Assembly: GCA_002256115.1 (NCBI GenBank)
Contig: NKIK01000014.1
Coordinates: 39,204 to 103,203 of the forward strand
DNA from: Burkholderiales bacterium PBB3
GTDB lineage: Bacteria; Pseudomonadota; Gammaproteobacteria; Burkholderiales; Burkholderiaceae_C
Direction: 5' to 3'
Length of the DNA stretch: 64,000 nucleotides
Under the pieces are notes generated by a model. The model did not search any database, was not told the origin of the DNA, and worked only from the letters and a program-made list of their open reading frames with translations. Shown here in pieces: positions 1 through 10,186 of the stretch (its first letter is position 1; each line of letters starts with the position of its first letter). A program made the translations under genes and the position numbers.

Positions 1-2094
1 CTCTGGCGTCGCATTCATCGCTGCGCGGTAGGCGGCCAAGGCTTTGTCTGGATCGCGAACATCTGGCTGTTTGTCGTAGGCCGCGCCCAACTTCAACCAA
101 GTTTCCACGCTACCGCCAGATTGGTGTTTGACGCGCCACTCTAGCGCTTGCACTATCAGTGCGCCATCCTTGATCTTTGTTCCGATTTTGTACGCAAGCA
201 GAGCGAAGTCACCGTCCATAGTGCTGCTATCGAATAGTGTTTCGAGCCGCTGTTTGGCCAACGCGATCTTTCCTTCACGAGACAGGAGTTCAATGTCCAG
301 CGCCCGCACAATCGATGCGTGTGTTTGTAGGCTTTGTGCTCTTTCGAAGTACTTGCGTGCGGCGGCCAAGTCGCCCAACTCCATGTAAGCCCTGGCGATA
401 TTGCAAATAATGGCAATTACGTTGGGCCGTGAAGCATCTACAGATTCCCAAATCCACAGTGCATTCTTCAGGTCACCCCATAGAGCCAACTGGTCAGCCA
501 CCATAGGCGTAATCTTGCGGTAGTGTGGATTGATAGCAATACCCTGGCGGACTAAGTCAAGCATCTGTGACTTGGTGCGCCTCCAATCAGGGCTACGCGG
601 ATCCGGGGAGCCGCCTATTAGCATCGCTAGCTGAGCACTTTGAACCAAGCTTCTTTCAGCTACGGCAGCCTGTTGGCTGGCAAAAAGTGCGAAGGCAGTC
701 GCTAGTGTGCAAGCCCCAAGGGCCGACTTAAGACCGATACCGTGAAGCCGATGGCGACTGACCTGTAATCGGCAGGTAGAGCCCATCTCAGAATCCGTGG
801 CGGCCAGCAGAGACAAACTCAGCGCAAACATCGCGCTTGTGCAGGCCATATGCCACGGAAATCCAGCGTTGCTTACGATAAGCAGCATCAATAGGCTGGT
901 CAATGCAAAGGCCCGTAGCGGTGCGTGGGCGGTTCCTGCGGACGTTCGATCCAGCCACGTTTTGTAGGCGCTTACCAGCAAATAGGCAAACAAACCGCCA
1001 AGAAATGCAGCTCCTACGATGCCATATTCCGCCAATAGCTGGAGAAATTCGTTGTGTGCGTAGTAGTCTGTTTCAGTCACCGTTGCGGCGGTTTGGTAGC
1101 GTGGAATTTCTACTTCCCACGCGCCGGCCCCCACACCTGCCAACGGATTGGCCAGTGCCATGCGGGCGGTTGCAGCCCACATGACAGAACGAATCGAAAA
1201 TGAGCCTGTGGTGTACTCCGTCGCCGCAGCGACTGAGGCTGTGCGGCTGCTCGCTCGGTCAATAGCGCTTTGTGCTCCAAACTCTGCAGCTAAGCTGGGG
1301 TTACCAGTGGGAATAGAACCAAAAAGCAAGCAACTGCCAGCAATTATTGCGGCGACCACGAGATTTTTTCTGAGGCCCCAGTTTGAAACAGCGAGTTGCG
1401 GCCAGCAGCGGATCACGATCAGAGGCAGTACCAAGCACAACACCAGCAACGCCATGAGGGCGGAGCGGGTTCCCGTCATCATCAAAGCCGCAAGATTGAA
1501 GCCAATGCCTGCAGCCAAGCTCAGGGTCACGCGGAAATCGCGGGCTCTGAGCAGCAGAAACAGCGAATAGGGCAGCGCGCAAATAACGAACTCAGCAAAA
1601 AAATTCCGGTTTACAAAGCTTGAAGCCGGATTTGCGCCTTGTGGGAAAAGGCTCAGGTTCCCCCAAAACTGCCAAGCGGCCCAGACAGAGGCAATGGTCG
1701 CCCCCCAATGAATGCCCCACAACAATCGATCCTCTAAGTCTTCCACCCGCATGTTCATGCCTAACCACAGCAGCAAGCTGAGCACCAGCCAGCGTGCGGC
1801 TTCCACAGCAGCCAAATACGCATGCGACCAGGCCATACTGCCCAAGGCGTATGCCGCCAGACCGAGTGGCAGCCACATAAGTCCATGCCAAACCACAGGC
1901 GACTGCCGGTAACGTTGGTGCCAGAAAAAAAGCATTCCTGTACCCAAAACCATTAGCGCGACAATCGCTGACTTCAGCGTGTCCTGCAATAAATCCTCGC
2001 TGGGAACGCCTAGTGCAGGCGTCAAGATCATCATCAGCCCCAACAGCAAGGCAGTCCAGCGGCTTTGCTCTTCAGGTTTAGAGGCGATAGGCAT
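1..2094 (-). CDS. PglL/Wzy_C-type O-oligosaccharyltransferase, partial (3' end off window)
   Basis: This frame is open without a stop from an ATG at 2094 to the window edge (698 codons, incomplete). The first ~420 residues are rich in hydrophobic membrane segments. They carry Wzy_C/PglL hallmarks: FVNRNFFAEF, the TGTRSALMAL turn, and a late loop AHNEFLQLLAEYGIVGAAF with the conserved His and Glu. The rest is soluble, helical and TPR-like. Family members transfer a lipid-linked glycan to a protein or to lipid A core. It starts 8 nt after ribD, at the end of a type IV pilus operon, so pilin glycosylation (PglL/TfpO role) is the best guess. O-antigen ligase is the alternative. No strong ribosome binding site is visible. 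Confidence 0.75.
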   Translation of the reverse strand, partial: MPIASKPEEQSRWTALLLGLMMILTPALGVPSEDLLQDTLKSAIVALMVLGTGMLFFWHQRYRQSPVVWHGLMWLPLGLAAYALGSMAWSHAYLAAVEAARWLVLSLLLWLGMNMRVEDLEDRLLWGIHWGATIASVWAAWQFWGNLSLFPQGANPASSFVNRNFFAEFVICALPYSLFLLLRARDFRVTLSLAAGIGFNLAALMMTGTRSALMALLVLCLVLPLIVIRCWPQLAVSNWGLRKNLVVAAIIAGSCLLFGSIPTGNPSLAAEFGAQSAIDRASSRTASVAAATEYTTGSFSIRSVMWAATARMALANPLAGVGAGAWEVEIPRYQTAATVTETDYYAHNEFLQLLAEYGIVGAAFLGGLFAYLLVSAYKTWLDRTSAGTAHAPLRAFALTSLLMLLIVSNAGFPWHMACTSAMFALSLSLLAATDSEMGSTCRLQVSRHRLHGIGLKSALGACTLATAFALFASQQAAVAERSLVQSAQLAMLIGGSPDPRSPDWRRTKSQMLDLVRQGIAINPHYRKITPMVADQLALWGDLKNALWIWESVDASRPNVIAIICNIARAYMELGDLAAARKYFERAQSLQTHASIVRALDIELLSREGKIALAKQRLETLFDSSTMDGDFALLAYKIGTKIKDGALIVQALEWRVKHQSGGSVETWLKLGAAYDKQPDVRDPDKALAAYRAAMNATPE

Positions 2095-2102
2095 TTCGGG
2101 GG

Positions 2103-3242
2103 CTATAGGTTTCTTTTCTGCACACGCGCAAGCACGCGGATGTCCGATCCCACCGGTGTGACCGAATGAAATTGCAGCGCAATGGCCGCCGCCAGGTCGG
2201 GCAGCGGGTTCAGCGACGCCATGCCGCGACCGGGGCCAATTAGTTTGGGTGCGACGTAGAACAACAACTCATCGACCAAGCCCGCCTGAAGCAAAGCGCC
2301 GTTAAGAATGCTGCCCGCTTCGACATGTACTTCATTCACTTCCCGTCTCGCCAAGTCTTCCAGCATTGACTTGAGGTCTACCTGATGCGATGCGCCAGAG
2401 TGGTCGGGGCAATGGACGATGTGGGCACCAAGAGCCTCTAATGCGGTCTTTTTTATATCATTGTGGGCTGCAACATAGATGAATAGTGCGCGAGCAGCTA
2501 TAAAAAGATGAGCATCTAACGGCGTTTCCAGTCGACTGTCTACAAGAACCAGATGCGGTTGGCGAGCGGCGGGGGCCAAACGAACGTCCAAGCGGGGATT
2601 GTCTGCCCGCACAGTGCCCATGCCCGTAAGAACTGCACAAGCACGAGCACGCCATGCATGGCCATCGGCCCGTGCTGCCGCCGAGGTGATCCACTGGCTG
2701 CTTCCATCGGCTAACGCCGTCTGCCCGTCTATGGAAGCAGCAATCTTCATGCGAACCCAGGGCATTTTGCGCTGCATGCGGCTAAAGAAGCCCAAGTTAA
2801 GCTCTCGCGATTCATCCGCGCCGGAACCAATGTCCACTGTAAGCCCGGCTGCACGAAGCTTCGCAAACCCTTGCCCGGCCACACTCGGGTTTGGGTCTTC
2901 TAAGGAGGCTACAACTTTGCGCACCCCAGCTGCAAGCAATGCATCGCAACAAGGGCCCGTGCGGCCGTGGTGAGAGCAGGGCTCCAGTGTCACGTAGGCC
3001 GTGGAGCCAACCGTAGAGTTTCCGCGCGAGGCGGCGTCTCGCAAAGCCATCACTTCGGCGTGTGGTCCACCCACCCGCTGGGTGCGGCCTTCGCCGATCA
3101 GCTCGCCCCCCGGGTTAACCAGAACACAACCTACACGGGGGTTCGGCGCGCATTCAGAACCCGCAGATACCGCCAATGCCATAGCGCGCGCCATCCAGAC
3201 AGTGTCGTCTGCGTGATTCTCACCAGTAGTGGGCCTGATCAA
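2103..3242 (-). CDS. ribD: Bifunctional riboflavin biosynthesis deaminase/reductase RibD
   Basis: RibD carries out two steps of riboflavin synthesis: deamination of the pyrimidine made from GTP, then reduction of its ribosyl side chain, in the cytoplasm. The N-terminal deaminase domain (about residues 12-150) has the zinc-site motif HAEV near residue 73 and PCSHHGRTGPC near residue 111. The C-terminal half is the DHFR-like reductase (MKIAASIDGQTAL). At 379 residues it is of usual length. It starts 24 nt after pilE and is followed 8 nt later by the glycosyltransferase. Its coding sequence contains an antisense copy of the dispersed 35-nt repeat at 2480-2514. Confidence 0.95.
   Translation of the reverse strand: MIRPTTGENHADDTVWMARAMALAVSAGSECAPNPRVGCVLVNPGGELIGEGRTQRVGGPHAEVMALRDAASRGNSTVGSTAYVTLEPCSHHGRTGPCCDALLAAGVRKVVASLEDPNPSVAGQGFAKLRAAGLTVDIGSGADESRELNLGFFSRMQRKMPWVRMKIAASIDGQTALADGSSQWITSAAARADGHAWRARACAVLTGMGTVRADNPRLDVRLAPAARQPHLVLVDSRLETPLDAHLFIAARALFIYVAAHNDIKKTALEALGAHIVHCPDHSGASHQVDLKSMLEDLARREVNEVHVEAGSILNGALLQAGLVDELLFYVAPKLIGPGRGMASLNPLPDLAAAIALQFHSVTPVGSDIRVLARVQKRNL
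2480..2514 (+). repeat. Dispersed 35-nt repeat, copy 1 (inside ribD, antisense)
   Basis: The plus strand reads GTGCGCGAGCAGCTA followed by an A-rich spacer and GAGCA. This is a diverged copy (one change in the core) of the TGCGGGAGCAGCTA element found five more times in the window. It lies antisense to ribD and encodes roughly HLFIAARALFI in the reductase domain without a stop. Confidence 0.55.
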
Positions 3243-3266
3243 GGAGTTCAGAGCTTTACGAGGCCG

Positions 3267-3746
3267 CTATTTCCAACACTCGTCACGCGACTTGGTACCC
3301 GTCACGGTACGCGAACCCACCGTTGTCAGTACAAAAGAACCGCACGGGTCCGTCGCCATGGGGCCACCCGCCACAGGTGCCATCGTCAGGGTGTAGGCAG
3401 GCTGACCGGTAGTCGTTGTTTGAACATTCAATTCGTAAACAGGTGCCCCATCTGCGGGGGACTGCCTGAGGTTGGAAGATATGACATTCTCAACTAGGTC
3501 GCCGTTGCGGTTATAGCGGTATTGATCGTTGGCGGCATAGAACCGTTGCATGTATTGGGCTGCCTGCAGCAATTGCGTGCGCGCGTCTGCACGTTTTGCA
3601 CGCGCAATGTAACTCGTGTAAGAGGGCAAGGCAATGGCCGCCAGTATGCCGACGATGGCGACTGTGATCATCAACTCAATCAGAGTGAACCCGCGGTTCA
3701 CGCCAGAAGGATTGAAGCGGTCGTAGCGATGATTCATGTATGGCAT
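3267..3746 (-). CDS. pilE: Type IV pilin-like protein PilE
   Basis: A 159-residue prepilin with a class III leader ([19 protein letters not shown]), then [18 protein letters not shown]: Gly at -1, Phe at +1, Glu at +5. A peptidase (PilD) would cleave after the Gly, leaving the hydrophobic helix to pack in the pilus. Two Cys (in DPCGSF and DECWK) could form the usual C-terminal disulfide loop. The frame extends upstream into pilY1, but the ATG at 3746 has GGTGAG about 7 nt before it and is chosen. It lies 20 nt after pilY1. Its position in the minor-pilin operon favours a PilE-type minor pilin over the major subunit. Confidence 0.88.
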   Translation of the reverse strand: MPYMNHRYDRFNPSGVNRGFTLIELMITVAIVGILAAIALPSYTSYIARAKRADARTQLLQAAQYMQRFYAANDQYRYNRNGDLVENVISSNLRQSPADGAPVYELNVQTTTTGQPAYTLTMAPVAGGPMATDPCGSFVLTTVGSRTVTGTKSRDECWK

Positions 3747-3766
3747 TCTTAAACTCACCGGTGAAG

Positions 3767-6700
3767 TTAACGGGGAAATAGCTGCCGCCATTGACGGCGT
3801 TTTAGGCTACCAAGCGACCCAGGCGGAGTCCCAGGAATCACGCATGTGTTTGTCAGCTGGCATGTTACCTGCTGAAGTATTCCGAGCGGCTTAGACGTAA
3901 TTGAGATCACTTGGCAAACCGCCGGGTCCGGGCATTCAACAAACGGCGGCGGTGGCGGTTCGGGTGGAATGATCATCACGGAGGAGGAAACTGATGCTCC
4001 AGATAGGGCATCTATGAAGTAGCGCCTACCTTCACCACCAGTTCCAGTGACACAAGGGTCAGTCCCAGTCGACGAAGATGGCGCAATGCTGGTGCCCAAG
4101 ACAAACCGGTTCAATACCGGATTCATCGGGAAGACCATACGTTCACCACTGTTGGTCAGGTCGTAATACCAGCCCTTCTTCACACTAAAGTCAATGGAAT
4201 TGCCGCCATCGGCAAGGTCTGCATTGGTCCTGACCTGCAATTGGGTTTCATTGAAACGCGCAGCAGAAGTCGCTGTTGGGCTGGCACCAAAAAGCTTGTC
4301 ATCCCAAACGCCGTAGATAGTTTGGGTGGTGGTGGTGTTCAGGTCGGGTGTATCCACAAACTTACCCGTCTCAAAGACCACCATATAACCGGGCTTAGGC
4401 GTTGTGTTGGCAGGGGTAGTAGCCAAGTCAATCACGGTGGGTGACGCTGTGATGGGCTGGCCTGTACGGGTTTTGTAAAGTGGGTCGCCACCAAAGTCAA
4501 CTTTCCAATTTGCTGATGAAGCGCTGTTGAGGTCAAACTTCCACACATTACCCAGCAAATCCCCCGCGTAAGCACCAATAATTTGTTGCTCGGTGTTGCG
4601 CACAAGCTCAACACCACCTAGGCCATTTTTCGTCCCAGCGCCACAAGTTCCTTTGTTGGTGTCGATCTTTTTAAGCAACGCACCGGTCTCCATATTGACG
4701 ATGAACAATTGGGCCTTACAGGACGCGCTTTCAAAACCATTGCCAAAAATTGCAACCCATGAACCATCCAGCATAGGCCCGGACTCAATCTTGCTGGTCA
4801 CAAAACCGACTTCGGCAAAGGCTGCCAAATGGGAGCCAACCTCCCACAACACGTTGTTGGCACCCAGGGATGTGACGCTAGTGCTCAGGCTGGTGGTATC
4901 TATGGCGAATATGCCAGTCTTTGGTGCCGAGGTACTGGTGAGTGCGCCTGTGCCAGCACCCGTGGAGCCCAAAACGACATTCGCCCAACGGTTGGCAGTA
5001 GGGAGATAGACGTCTGCTTCTACGCTAGGGCCATCTACATAGTAGCGATGGGGGTGAGAGGCATCAGCCCCATAAAAGGGGTCTGCCAATAAATGGAGTG
5101 TGGGCAATATCGCACGCGGCACATAAGCGAACACTTCTACTCCGCCTGCACTTGCGTTGGGCGAATTGCCGCTGGCCGCTGTAGCACCATCACGGAATCC
5201 GTGCAGCATGCCGTCATTGGCACCTACGAACAACACACCTTCTGAGCGTTGGGTCTTTTTGATGGAAAGAAATGCTGGGTAACCTGGCGCACCGGGCACG
5301 GCGTCATACTTCTGATTCAGATCACCCTTCACAAAAACTGGCGTTGAGTTAATGATGTCACCCAACCGTGTTTGGCGCGGCCGGTAGATAGCACTAGGAT
5401 TAGCAGAATTGGCATCGGTGGCTTCTACGCTGGCATCTCCGCGCAGGTAATTGATCAAGTCTGTTGTAACCGTACCCGTCATCAAACTGGTAATGCCTGC
5501 ACCATCCATAGCTGTCTTGGTAAACGCCACAGCGCGAGTACCGCTGGTTGCTCCGTTACCTACCGCAATATTTCTCAGGCCGTGCAGCGGAATTTTAGAG
5601 GTATAGGTCGACACGCCCGTGATAGGGTCTGTAGACGCAACAGACTCCACCTCCCAGGCTAGGCCGACTTCATTGGCCGTGATCGAATCCAGCTGGAAGG
5701 TCTTCACATTGCCCGTCCAATACTGCGATGTGAACAGTGGTGTGAATTTTCTGGTGCTGCTGGTTAGTGAGGTAGAAGAGGCCGCCACACCTGCCTGCGA
5801 ATCCTGCAGGCCGCCAACGTCCGAGATGATTTGCAAAATAGACTTTTGCAGTTTGGAAGCAGTTGCCGCGTTCAACAGCAAGCCACGACCATTAATCGTG
5901 GCATGCCACATGTCGTCAATAGCCGCAGGTTTAAGGTTGGTGGGTGCCGACCAGTCTAATGTACGGGAAGGGGACGCTCCAGTCAGTGCAGTCAGCACAG
6001 CAGGGTCGTTAGCGTTCAAGTTGCCTGTCACCCCGAGGCCGATGGCATAAAAGTTCATGTGTGGCCAGGTAGCTGTGTCATTAGGCTTTGACTGAAGACC
6101 TGTCTGGTTCAAGTCAGGCCGCAAACTTTGAAACCAGTACTTGTGTGTTACGTCGGCAAAGGAATTTGTAAAAACAGTGCCGCTTGCAGTGTCACTGTAA
6201 GGCCCAATCGGGGTGTAAGTAACGCCTGCAGCATTGGTCTGCAGCGTGGAGTCCGAGTCGGCAATAGTGAATGTTTCGTTGTAATAGCCGTCCGTCATCA
6301 AAAGCGCGTAGTTACGACGGCAACTGGCATGGCTGGCATTGGCCGTACCTGTATTTGCATCCGTGCTGGTGCGGCCAAATGCGGGGGATGCTCCCCAGGG
6401 GCCATCGTCATCTTTGCGCATGTAATAGCTCCCCACCTTATTCACTGCAATTCGGTTGGGCGTATCCTGTGTGCCAGTGCGCCCATACAGCCAGGTGAAA
6501 AAAGCGGTTCTACCCGCTGTGTCATACAAGCGGACACCTGAAGCTAGTCTGCTGTTGTCATCCAGGTCATTGCCAATGGTTCCCCATCCTAAGCGGAAAG
6601 TTGCCGTCAGTGGTTGAAAAGCCAGACCAATCCCAGTCTTTGCCAGCTCCAGGCGAGTGCTGTGATAAGTCAACCAATTGGCGTAATTTTGTCGTTCCTC

Positions 6701-8581
6701 CGCCCAGGTACACACGTTGGCGACCGACGTGCAGTCCGTTCTGGCTTTGAACTTGGGGTAGTTTGCAGTGGCAGAGCTAGCTGTGTTGGGGTAATTGAGC
6801 GCCGTAGCGGTAGGAGCCAATGGACTATTTGCGTCTGGGGTGTAACTCGGTGTGAAGTAGGATGCAGCTGTTGTGGGTGTGCCCACGCCGTCCCACTCTC
6901 TATTGCTGCCTGCAACGACGGAAGAGGTTGTAGTAACGGTATTTGTTGCACCAGACCCCGTAGGTGAGCTGATCGTGAAAGTTGGCGCGACCAGGTAACC
7001 GGAGCCTGCATTGGTCACATTAATGCTTTGGATCACATTGGTGGTGCCGGTATTGACTGTCCAACTAGCACCCGCGCCCGGGCTTGTGCCTGCCAGGGTG
7101 ATTGTCGGTGTACTGGTGTATCCAGAACCTGGGTTGGTAATGTTGATCGCGCTAATTACATAGGTCGAATTCAGGTTGGTCGTAAACGCTGCGCCGGATC
7201 CGGTCGCGCCGACTAGGGTAACGGTGGGCGCGGCAGCATACTCTGAGCCTCCGTTAGACACAGGGATCGTGGCGATGGATTGGGTATTTGCTGTCACCAC
7301 CGTGCCGAAGGCTGCTCCAGAGCCGCCGCACCCAGGGCATGTCGCTGTAGGGGCTGCGAGATAGCCGTCTCCAGAGTTAGTGATATTAATACTGGCGATC
7401 TTGCCGGTTGTCGTGGTGATCGGGAGTGGTGTATACGTAAAACCGACACCACCCGTCGTGCTGACATTAAGGGTAGGAGGGGATAGATATCCGGTACCCG
7501 CCGTGCAGCTGAAGGCGGTAATGGTTCTCAGGGGAGCCCCGCCACGCGTGATGGTGCAGGTCGAAGCAGTTCCCCACGCTGCTAGTGTGCCAACCACGGT
7601 AGCGGTAGCAGCCGTATATCCGCTTCCTCCTAACAAAAGCCGACTACCAGATGCAACGTTGTAGCTGGTCGTGTTAATTGTTCCTGTGGTCGTAACGCCT
7701 GTACTTGGTGCCGCAGTGAATGTAACGTTCGCTCCATTGGTATAGCCAGTACCGCCATTGGTTACAGGCACGCTGGTTACCACTTTAGTCGTGATAAAGG
7801 TTGGGGCACCGGCGATGGCTGTCACCCCACCAGCACCAGGCGCTGAAAATGTGGCGGCCGTCGGCGTGACGGAATAGCGTCCGCCCTTATTGACAGTAAC
7901 GGAGTTGACCTTGTTGGAGGTTGCAACCGTGACGGTTCCAGTAGCTCTGACGCCACCGGCGCTAGGCGCAGAAAAGCTTGCGGTGACACCAGTGGCCGGG
8001 TAACCTGTCCCCTTGGAGTTGATCGTGACTGAGTTGGCGGTGGTACTTGATGCTGTGGTGACAGTGGCCGTTGCGGTGGTGCCTCCGCCGGGTGCCGCCG
8101 TAAAAGTACCAGTGACACCGCTGGCCGGGTAAAGGCTGCCCTTATTGACAACACTGACGCCTGAAACACTGTAGACGGTGGTGCTCGGTGGCTTGTAAAA
8201 ATAGACGTCAAAGGAGCTGATGGCACTCGTGTCCCCCGCCGCTTGGTACGTTCCATCTGCGTTGATACGTCTGCTAAAGGTCTCTCTTGGGTCGTAGTAA
8301 ATCAGGTTGACATTGGGGGACCGTCCATGGAAGGTGGTGGGGGCCGAGTTACCTGCATCGTCGCCCGGCCCACTCCAACCAAGGCCGCCAGCCACACCGC
8401 CGTATTGATAAATGGCTGTGGCTGGCATCGAGCCCGAGTCATCGAAAATAAATACAATATTTGGAACTTGGCCTTGCGTTTTCGCTAGAAGTGGCGATTG
8501 CGCGACTTGCGCATGGGCTGTAAGGCTGCAAAGACCTGACAGGAGTGCACCCGCAAGGGCTTTGAATTGATGTCGCAGCAT
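3767..8581 (-). CDS. pilY1: PilY1-type pilus tip adhesin with inserted repeat array
   Basis: This 1604-residue secreted protein starts with a signal peptide (cleavage near AHA-QVAQ, residue 24). A vWA-type MIDAS, DDSGS, follows at residues 47-51. Ten units of about 42 residues, each with a G-x-G-Y-like turn, fill about residues 138-553. The vWA-like sequence resumes near residue 615. The C-terminal half is a PilC/PilY1 beta-propeller ([37 protein letters not shown]). PilY1 helps assemble pili and mediates adhesion and surface sensing. The Asp-rich calcium loop normally just before YAGDL reads [10 protein letters not shown] here, so it looks lost. It starts 13 nt after pilX. Confidence 0.93.
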   Translation of the reverse strand: MLRHQFKALAGALLSGLCSLTAHAQVAQSPLLAKTQGQVPNIVFIFDDSGSMPATAIYQYGGVAGGLGWSGPGDDAGNSAPTTFHGRSPNVNLIYYDPRETFSRRINADGTYQAAGDTSAISSFDVYFYKPPSTTVYSVSGVSVVNKGSLYPASGVTGTFTAAPGGGTTATATVTTASSTTANSVTINSKGTGYPATGVTASFSAPSAGGVRATGTVTVATSNKVNSVTVNKGGRYSVTPTAATFSAPGAGGVTAIAGAPTFITTKVVTSVPVTNGGTGYTNGANVTFTAAPSTGVTTTGTINTTSYNVASGSRLLLGGSGYTAATATVVGTLAAWGTASTCTITRGGAPLRTITAFSCTAGTGYLSPPTLNVSTTGGVGFTYTPLPITTTTGKIASINITNSGDGYLAAPTATCPGCGGSGAAFGTVVTANTQSIATIPVSNGGSEYAAAPTVTLVGATGSGAAFTTNLNSTYVISAINITNPGSGYTSTPTITLAGTSPGAGASWTVNTGTTNVIQSINVTNAGSGYLVAPTFTISSPTGSGATNTVTTTSSVVAGSNREWDGVGTPTTAASYFTPSYTPDANSPLAPTATALNYPNTASSATANYPKFKARTDCTSVANVCTWAEERQNYANWLTYHSTRLELAKTGIGLAFQPLTATFRLGWGTIGNDLDDNSRLASGVRLYDTAGRTAFFTWLYGRTGTQDTPNRIAVNKVGSYYMRKDDDGPWGASPAFGRTSTDANTGTANASHASCRRNYALLMTDGYYNETFTIADSDSTLQTNAAGVTYTPIGPYSDTASGTVFTNSFADVTHKYWFQSLRPDLNQTGLQSKPNDTATWPHMNFYAIGLGVTGNLNANDPAVLTALTGASPSRTLDWSAPTNLKPAAIDDMWHATINGRGLLLNAATASKLQKSILQIISDVGGLQDSQAGVAASSTSLTSSTRKFTPLFTSQYWTGNVKTFQLDSITANEVGLAWEVESVASTDPITGVSTYTSKIPLHGLRNIAVGNGATSGTRAVAFTKTAMDGAGITSLMTGTVTTDLINYLRGDASVEATDANSANPSAIYRPRQTRLGDIINSTPVFVKGDLNQKYDAVPGAPGYPAFLSIKKTQRSEGVLFVGANDGMLHGFRDGATAASGNSPNASAGGVEVFAYVPRAILPTLHLLADPFYGADASHPHRYYVDGPSVEADVYLPTANRWANVVLGSTGAGTGALTSTSAPKTGIFAIDTTSLSTSVTSLGANNVLWEVGSHLAAFAEVGFVTSKIESGPMLDGSWVAIFGNGFESASCKAQLFIVNMETGALLKKIDTNKGTCGAGTKNGLGGVELVRNTEQQIIGAYAGDLLGNVWKFDLNSASSANWKVDFGGDPLYKTRTGQPITASPTVIDLATTPANTTPKPGYMVVFETGKFVDTPDLNTTTTQTIYGVWDDKLFGASPTATSAARFNETQLQVRTNADLADGGNSIDFSVKKGWYYDLTNSGERMVFPMNPVLNRFVLGTSIAPSSSTGTDPCVTGTGGEGRRYFIDALSGASVSSSVMIIPPEPPPPPFVECPDPAVCQVISITSKPLGILQQVTCQLTNTCVIPGTPPGSLGSLKRRQWRQLFPR
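6923..8176 (-). repeat. Tenfold 42-residue repeat array within pilY1
   Basis: The tyrosine of the G-x-x-Y turn recurs at residues 151, 194, 236, 280, 322, 365, 407, 448, 488 and 529, a spacing of 40-44 residues (about 126 nt). A typical unit has the pattern of a short beta strand, N-x-G-S-G-Y, a few residues, then P-T-x-T-x-x-G. The last units are most alike, as if recently duplicated. The array sits between the MIDAS motif and the rest of the vWA-like domain. Confidence 0.9.
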
Positions 8582-8594
8582 AGTTGCGCTCCTG

Positions 8595-9218
8595 TTAAAA
8601 CTCTAAGGTGGATTGCAGCCAGACTTCGCTGCCCGTGGGGCGAGCGCGGACGGCGGGATCTGCATTGCTGACTTCAGGACCAAAACCCCGTGCGGTAATT
8701 AGGTAGGTGGATGTCGTGGTCAGTACATTTGCGCTGTTGAGCACTTGCATTGCCTCAATAATGCATTCGGGAGGGCGCTTGTAGGCACTTGTAGCTCCGC
8801 CCAATGCGGAGGTTGGAATCACAAGGACGGCATTGTTAGTCACGCTGCTGGATGTGTCCCAATATTCCATGGTGTTACTTACTTTGCGAAGTGCACGGGG
8901 GGGATTCATGGCACCTAAGATGAAAGAAGGTGTGATGGTAAATGTGGGTGTCACTGCAAAGCTTTGAAGAAGACCATCTTCGCAATAGCGCAGGGCAATC
9001 TCGGCGGCTTGGGTGGCCAATTGGGTGGTTCGGACATTGCCCGCCACGGTTTCGCTTGATGTTGCGTTGCGAATGCTGAATGCTGCCAACAGCGAAATAA
9101 CGACCAGCATGATAAGTGCTACAACAAGCACTACGCCATGTTGCCCCCTGTGGCGAAACGGGCGCAAGGCTGGTTGTATGGAATGGTGGTTGAGCATGCG
9201 AATTCTTCTGTGGGTCAA
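8595..9218 (-). CDS. pilX: PilX minor pilin assembly protein
   Basis: A 207-residue protein with a short basic N-terminus, then GVVLVVALIMLVVISLLAAFSIRNATSSE. This is the PilX pattern of one hydrophobic segment followed by an N-x-x-x-S-E stretch, and it has no Glu at +5. It would be a membrane-embedded minor pilin of the PilVWX/FimU priming complex that carries PilY1 to the pilus tip. The chosen ATG overlaps the pilW stop by 4 nt (ATGA). An ATG 7 codons later (MLNHHS) is possible. pilY1 follows 13 nt downstream. Confidence 0.85.
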   Translation of the reverse strand: MTHRRIRMLNHHSIQPALRPFRHRGQHGVVLVVALIMLVVISLLAAFSIRNATSSETVAGNVRTTQLATQAAEIALRYCEDGLLQSFAVTPTFTITPSFILGAMNPPRALRKVSNTMEYWDTSSSVTNNAVLVIPTSALGGATSAYKRPPECIIEAMQVLNSANVLTTTSTYLITARGFGPEVSNADPAVRARPTGSEVWLQSTLEF

Positions 9219-10186
9219 TTGCCCGGTTCAACACGATTGCGCAGGACGACTGTTGAAAAATAAGTGCGCCGCAAACGCAAATCTGCAGCGTTGGCACCAG
9301 CGCTGCCATCGCAATTTTTGTAGGCGGCAGAACCTGCATCCGGGACTATTGGCCCAGGGCTGCGCATCAGCAGGCATATGCGCACAGACATAACCCTGGC
9401 CCACCTCTGGGAACTGTCGGTCAAGGCGGCCAAAGTGGCTTCGGTTTCTACACTGTTGGCACTGAGAAATCCAGCCACGGTCATTGTGCCGGTAGCAGGT
9501 GCTGTGCCGTACACCAGTTGCATATCTTCTACGTTTTCGACTAAGGGCTGCTCAGTACCACCGTTGCCTTTGCAATAGAGGCTGGGTGTATTTCCAGTGG
9601 AAGGAGTTTTGATATAAAACCGGTTGTCGGCAACGTAAAAAGAGAGGGTTGGGGTGGAGACGGTCAACGTTGAGGTGTTCCACGTGCCAACTGAGTTGGT
9701 GGTGCTTACAGGTAGCCCTTGTCCGGCGCAATCAGTGGGTAAACCGCCGACCGTTGGTACCGTATTAGATGTATCCGCCTCGTAGGCCACGGCAATGGAG
9801 TCGGGCAGACTGTTAGTACCCGCTGCACAAGTCAGGCCAGAAATGACAGCAGTAGTTGTCACACCAGAAAAAACACCATCGCACCCACGAATGGCAAAGG
9901 TGCCCGGTCCAAAGGCCGGGTTGGTAGGGGTTGCAAATGCATAGTTGTACCGCCTTGGATTGTCCCCCGCCATACGAACCTGCTGGACCAAGATAGACAG
10001 GGCTGTTTGTCCATCTTCGTTCATGCGGCCCTGAGCTTCTGCCACGCGGCTGGCCCCAGAGGAGCCTAGGTAAGCTGATGCAATTGCAATCATCAGAATC
10101 AAGCCAATGGTGATAGACACCAGCAATTCAATGAGGCTGAGGCCTCTCAGTTGTCGCATTTGCACAGTTCTGGGTGAATTATTCAT
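9215..10186 (-). CDS. pilW: PilW minor pilin
   Basis: A 323-residue protein with a prepilin leader ending LRG, then LSLIELLVSITIGLILMIA, a type III leader with Glu at +5. After the hydrophobic helix it continues with GSSGASRVAEAQGRMNEDGQ, common in PilW. The long C-terminal part has several Cys (GCDG, LTCAAG, LYCKGNG, KNCDGS) that may form disulfides. It belongs to the pilus priming complex in the inner membrane. It overlaps pilV and pilX by 4 nt at either end, indicating translational coupling. Confidence 0.88.
   Translation of the reverse strand: MNNSPRTVQMRQLRGLSLIELLVSITIGLILMIAIASAYLGSSGASRVAEAQGRMNEDGQTALSILVQQVRMAGDNPRRYNYAFATPTNPAFGPGTFAIRGCDGVFSGVTTTAVISGLTCAAGTNSLPDSIAVAYEADTSNTVPTVGGLPTDCAGQGLPVSTTNSVGTWNTSTLTVSTPTLSFYVADNRFYIKTPSTGNTPSLYCKGNGGTEQPLVENVEDMQLVYGTAPATGTMTVAGFLSANSVETEATLAALTDSSQRWARVMSVRICLLMRSPGPIVPDAGSAAYKNCDGSAGANAADLRLRRTYFSTVVLRNRVEPGN

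Noticed and set aside
6923..8176. CRISPR-like periodicity in the pilY1 region
   Set aside because: The period of about 126 nt is in-frame protein repeats with no constant DNA repeat and unique spacers.
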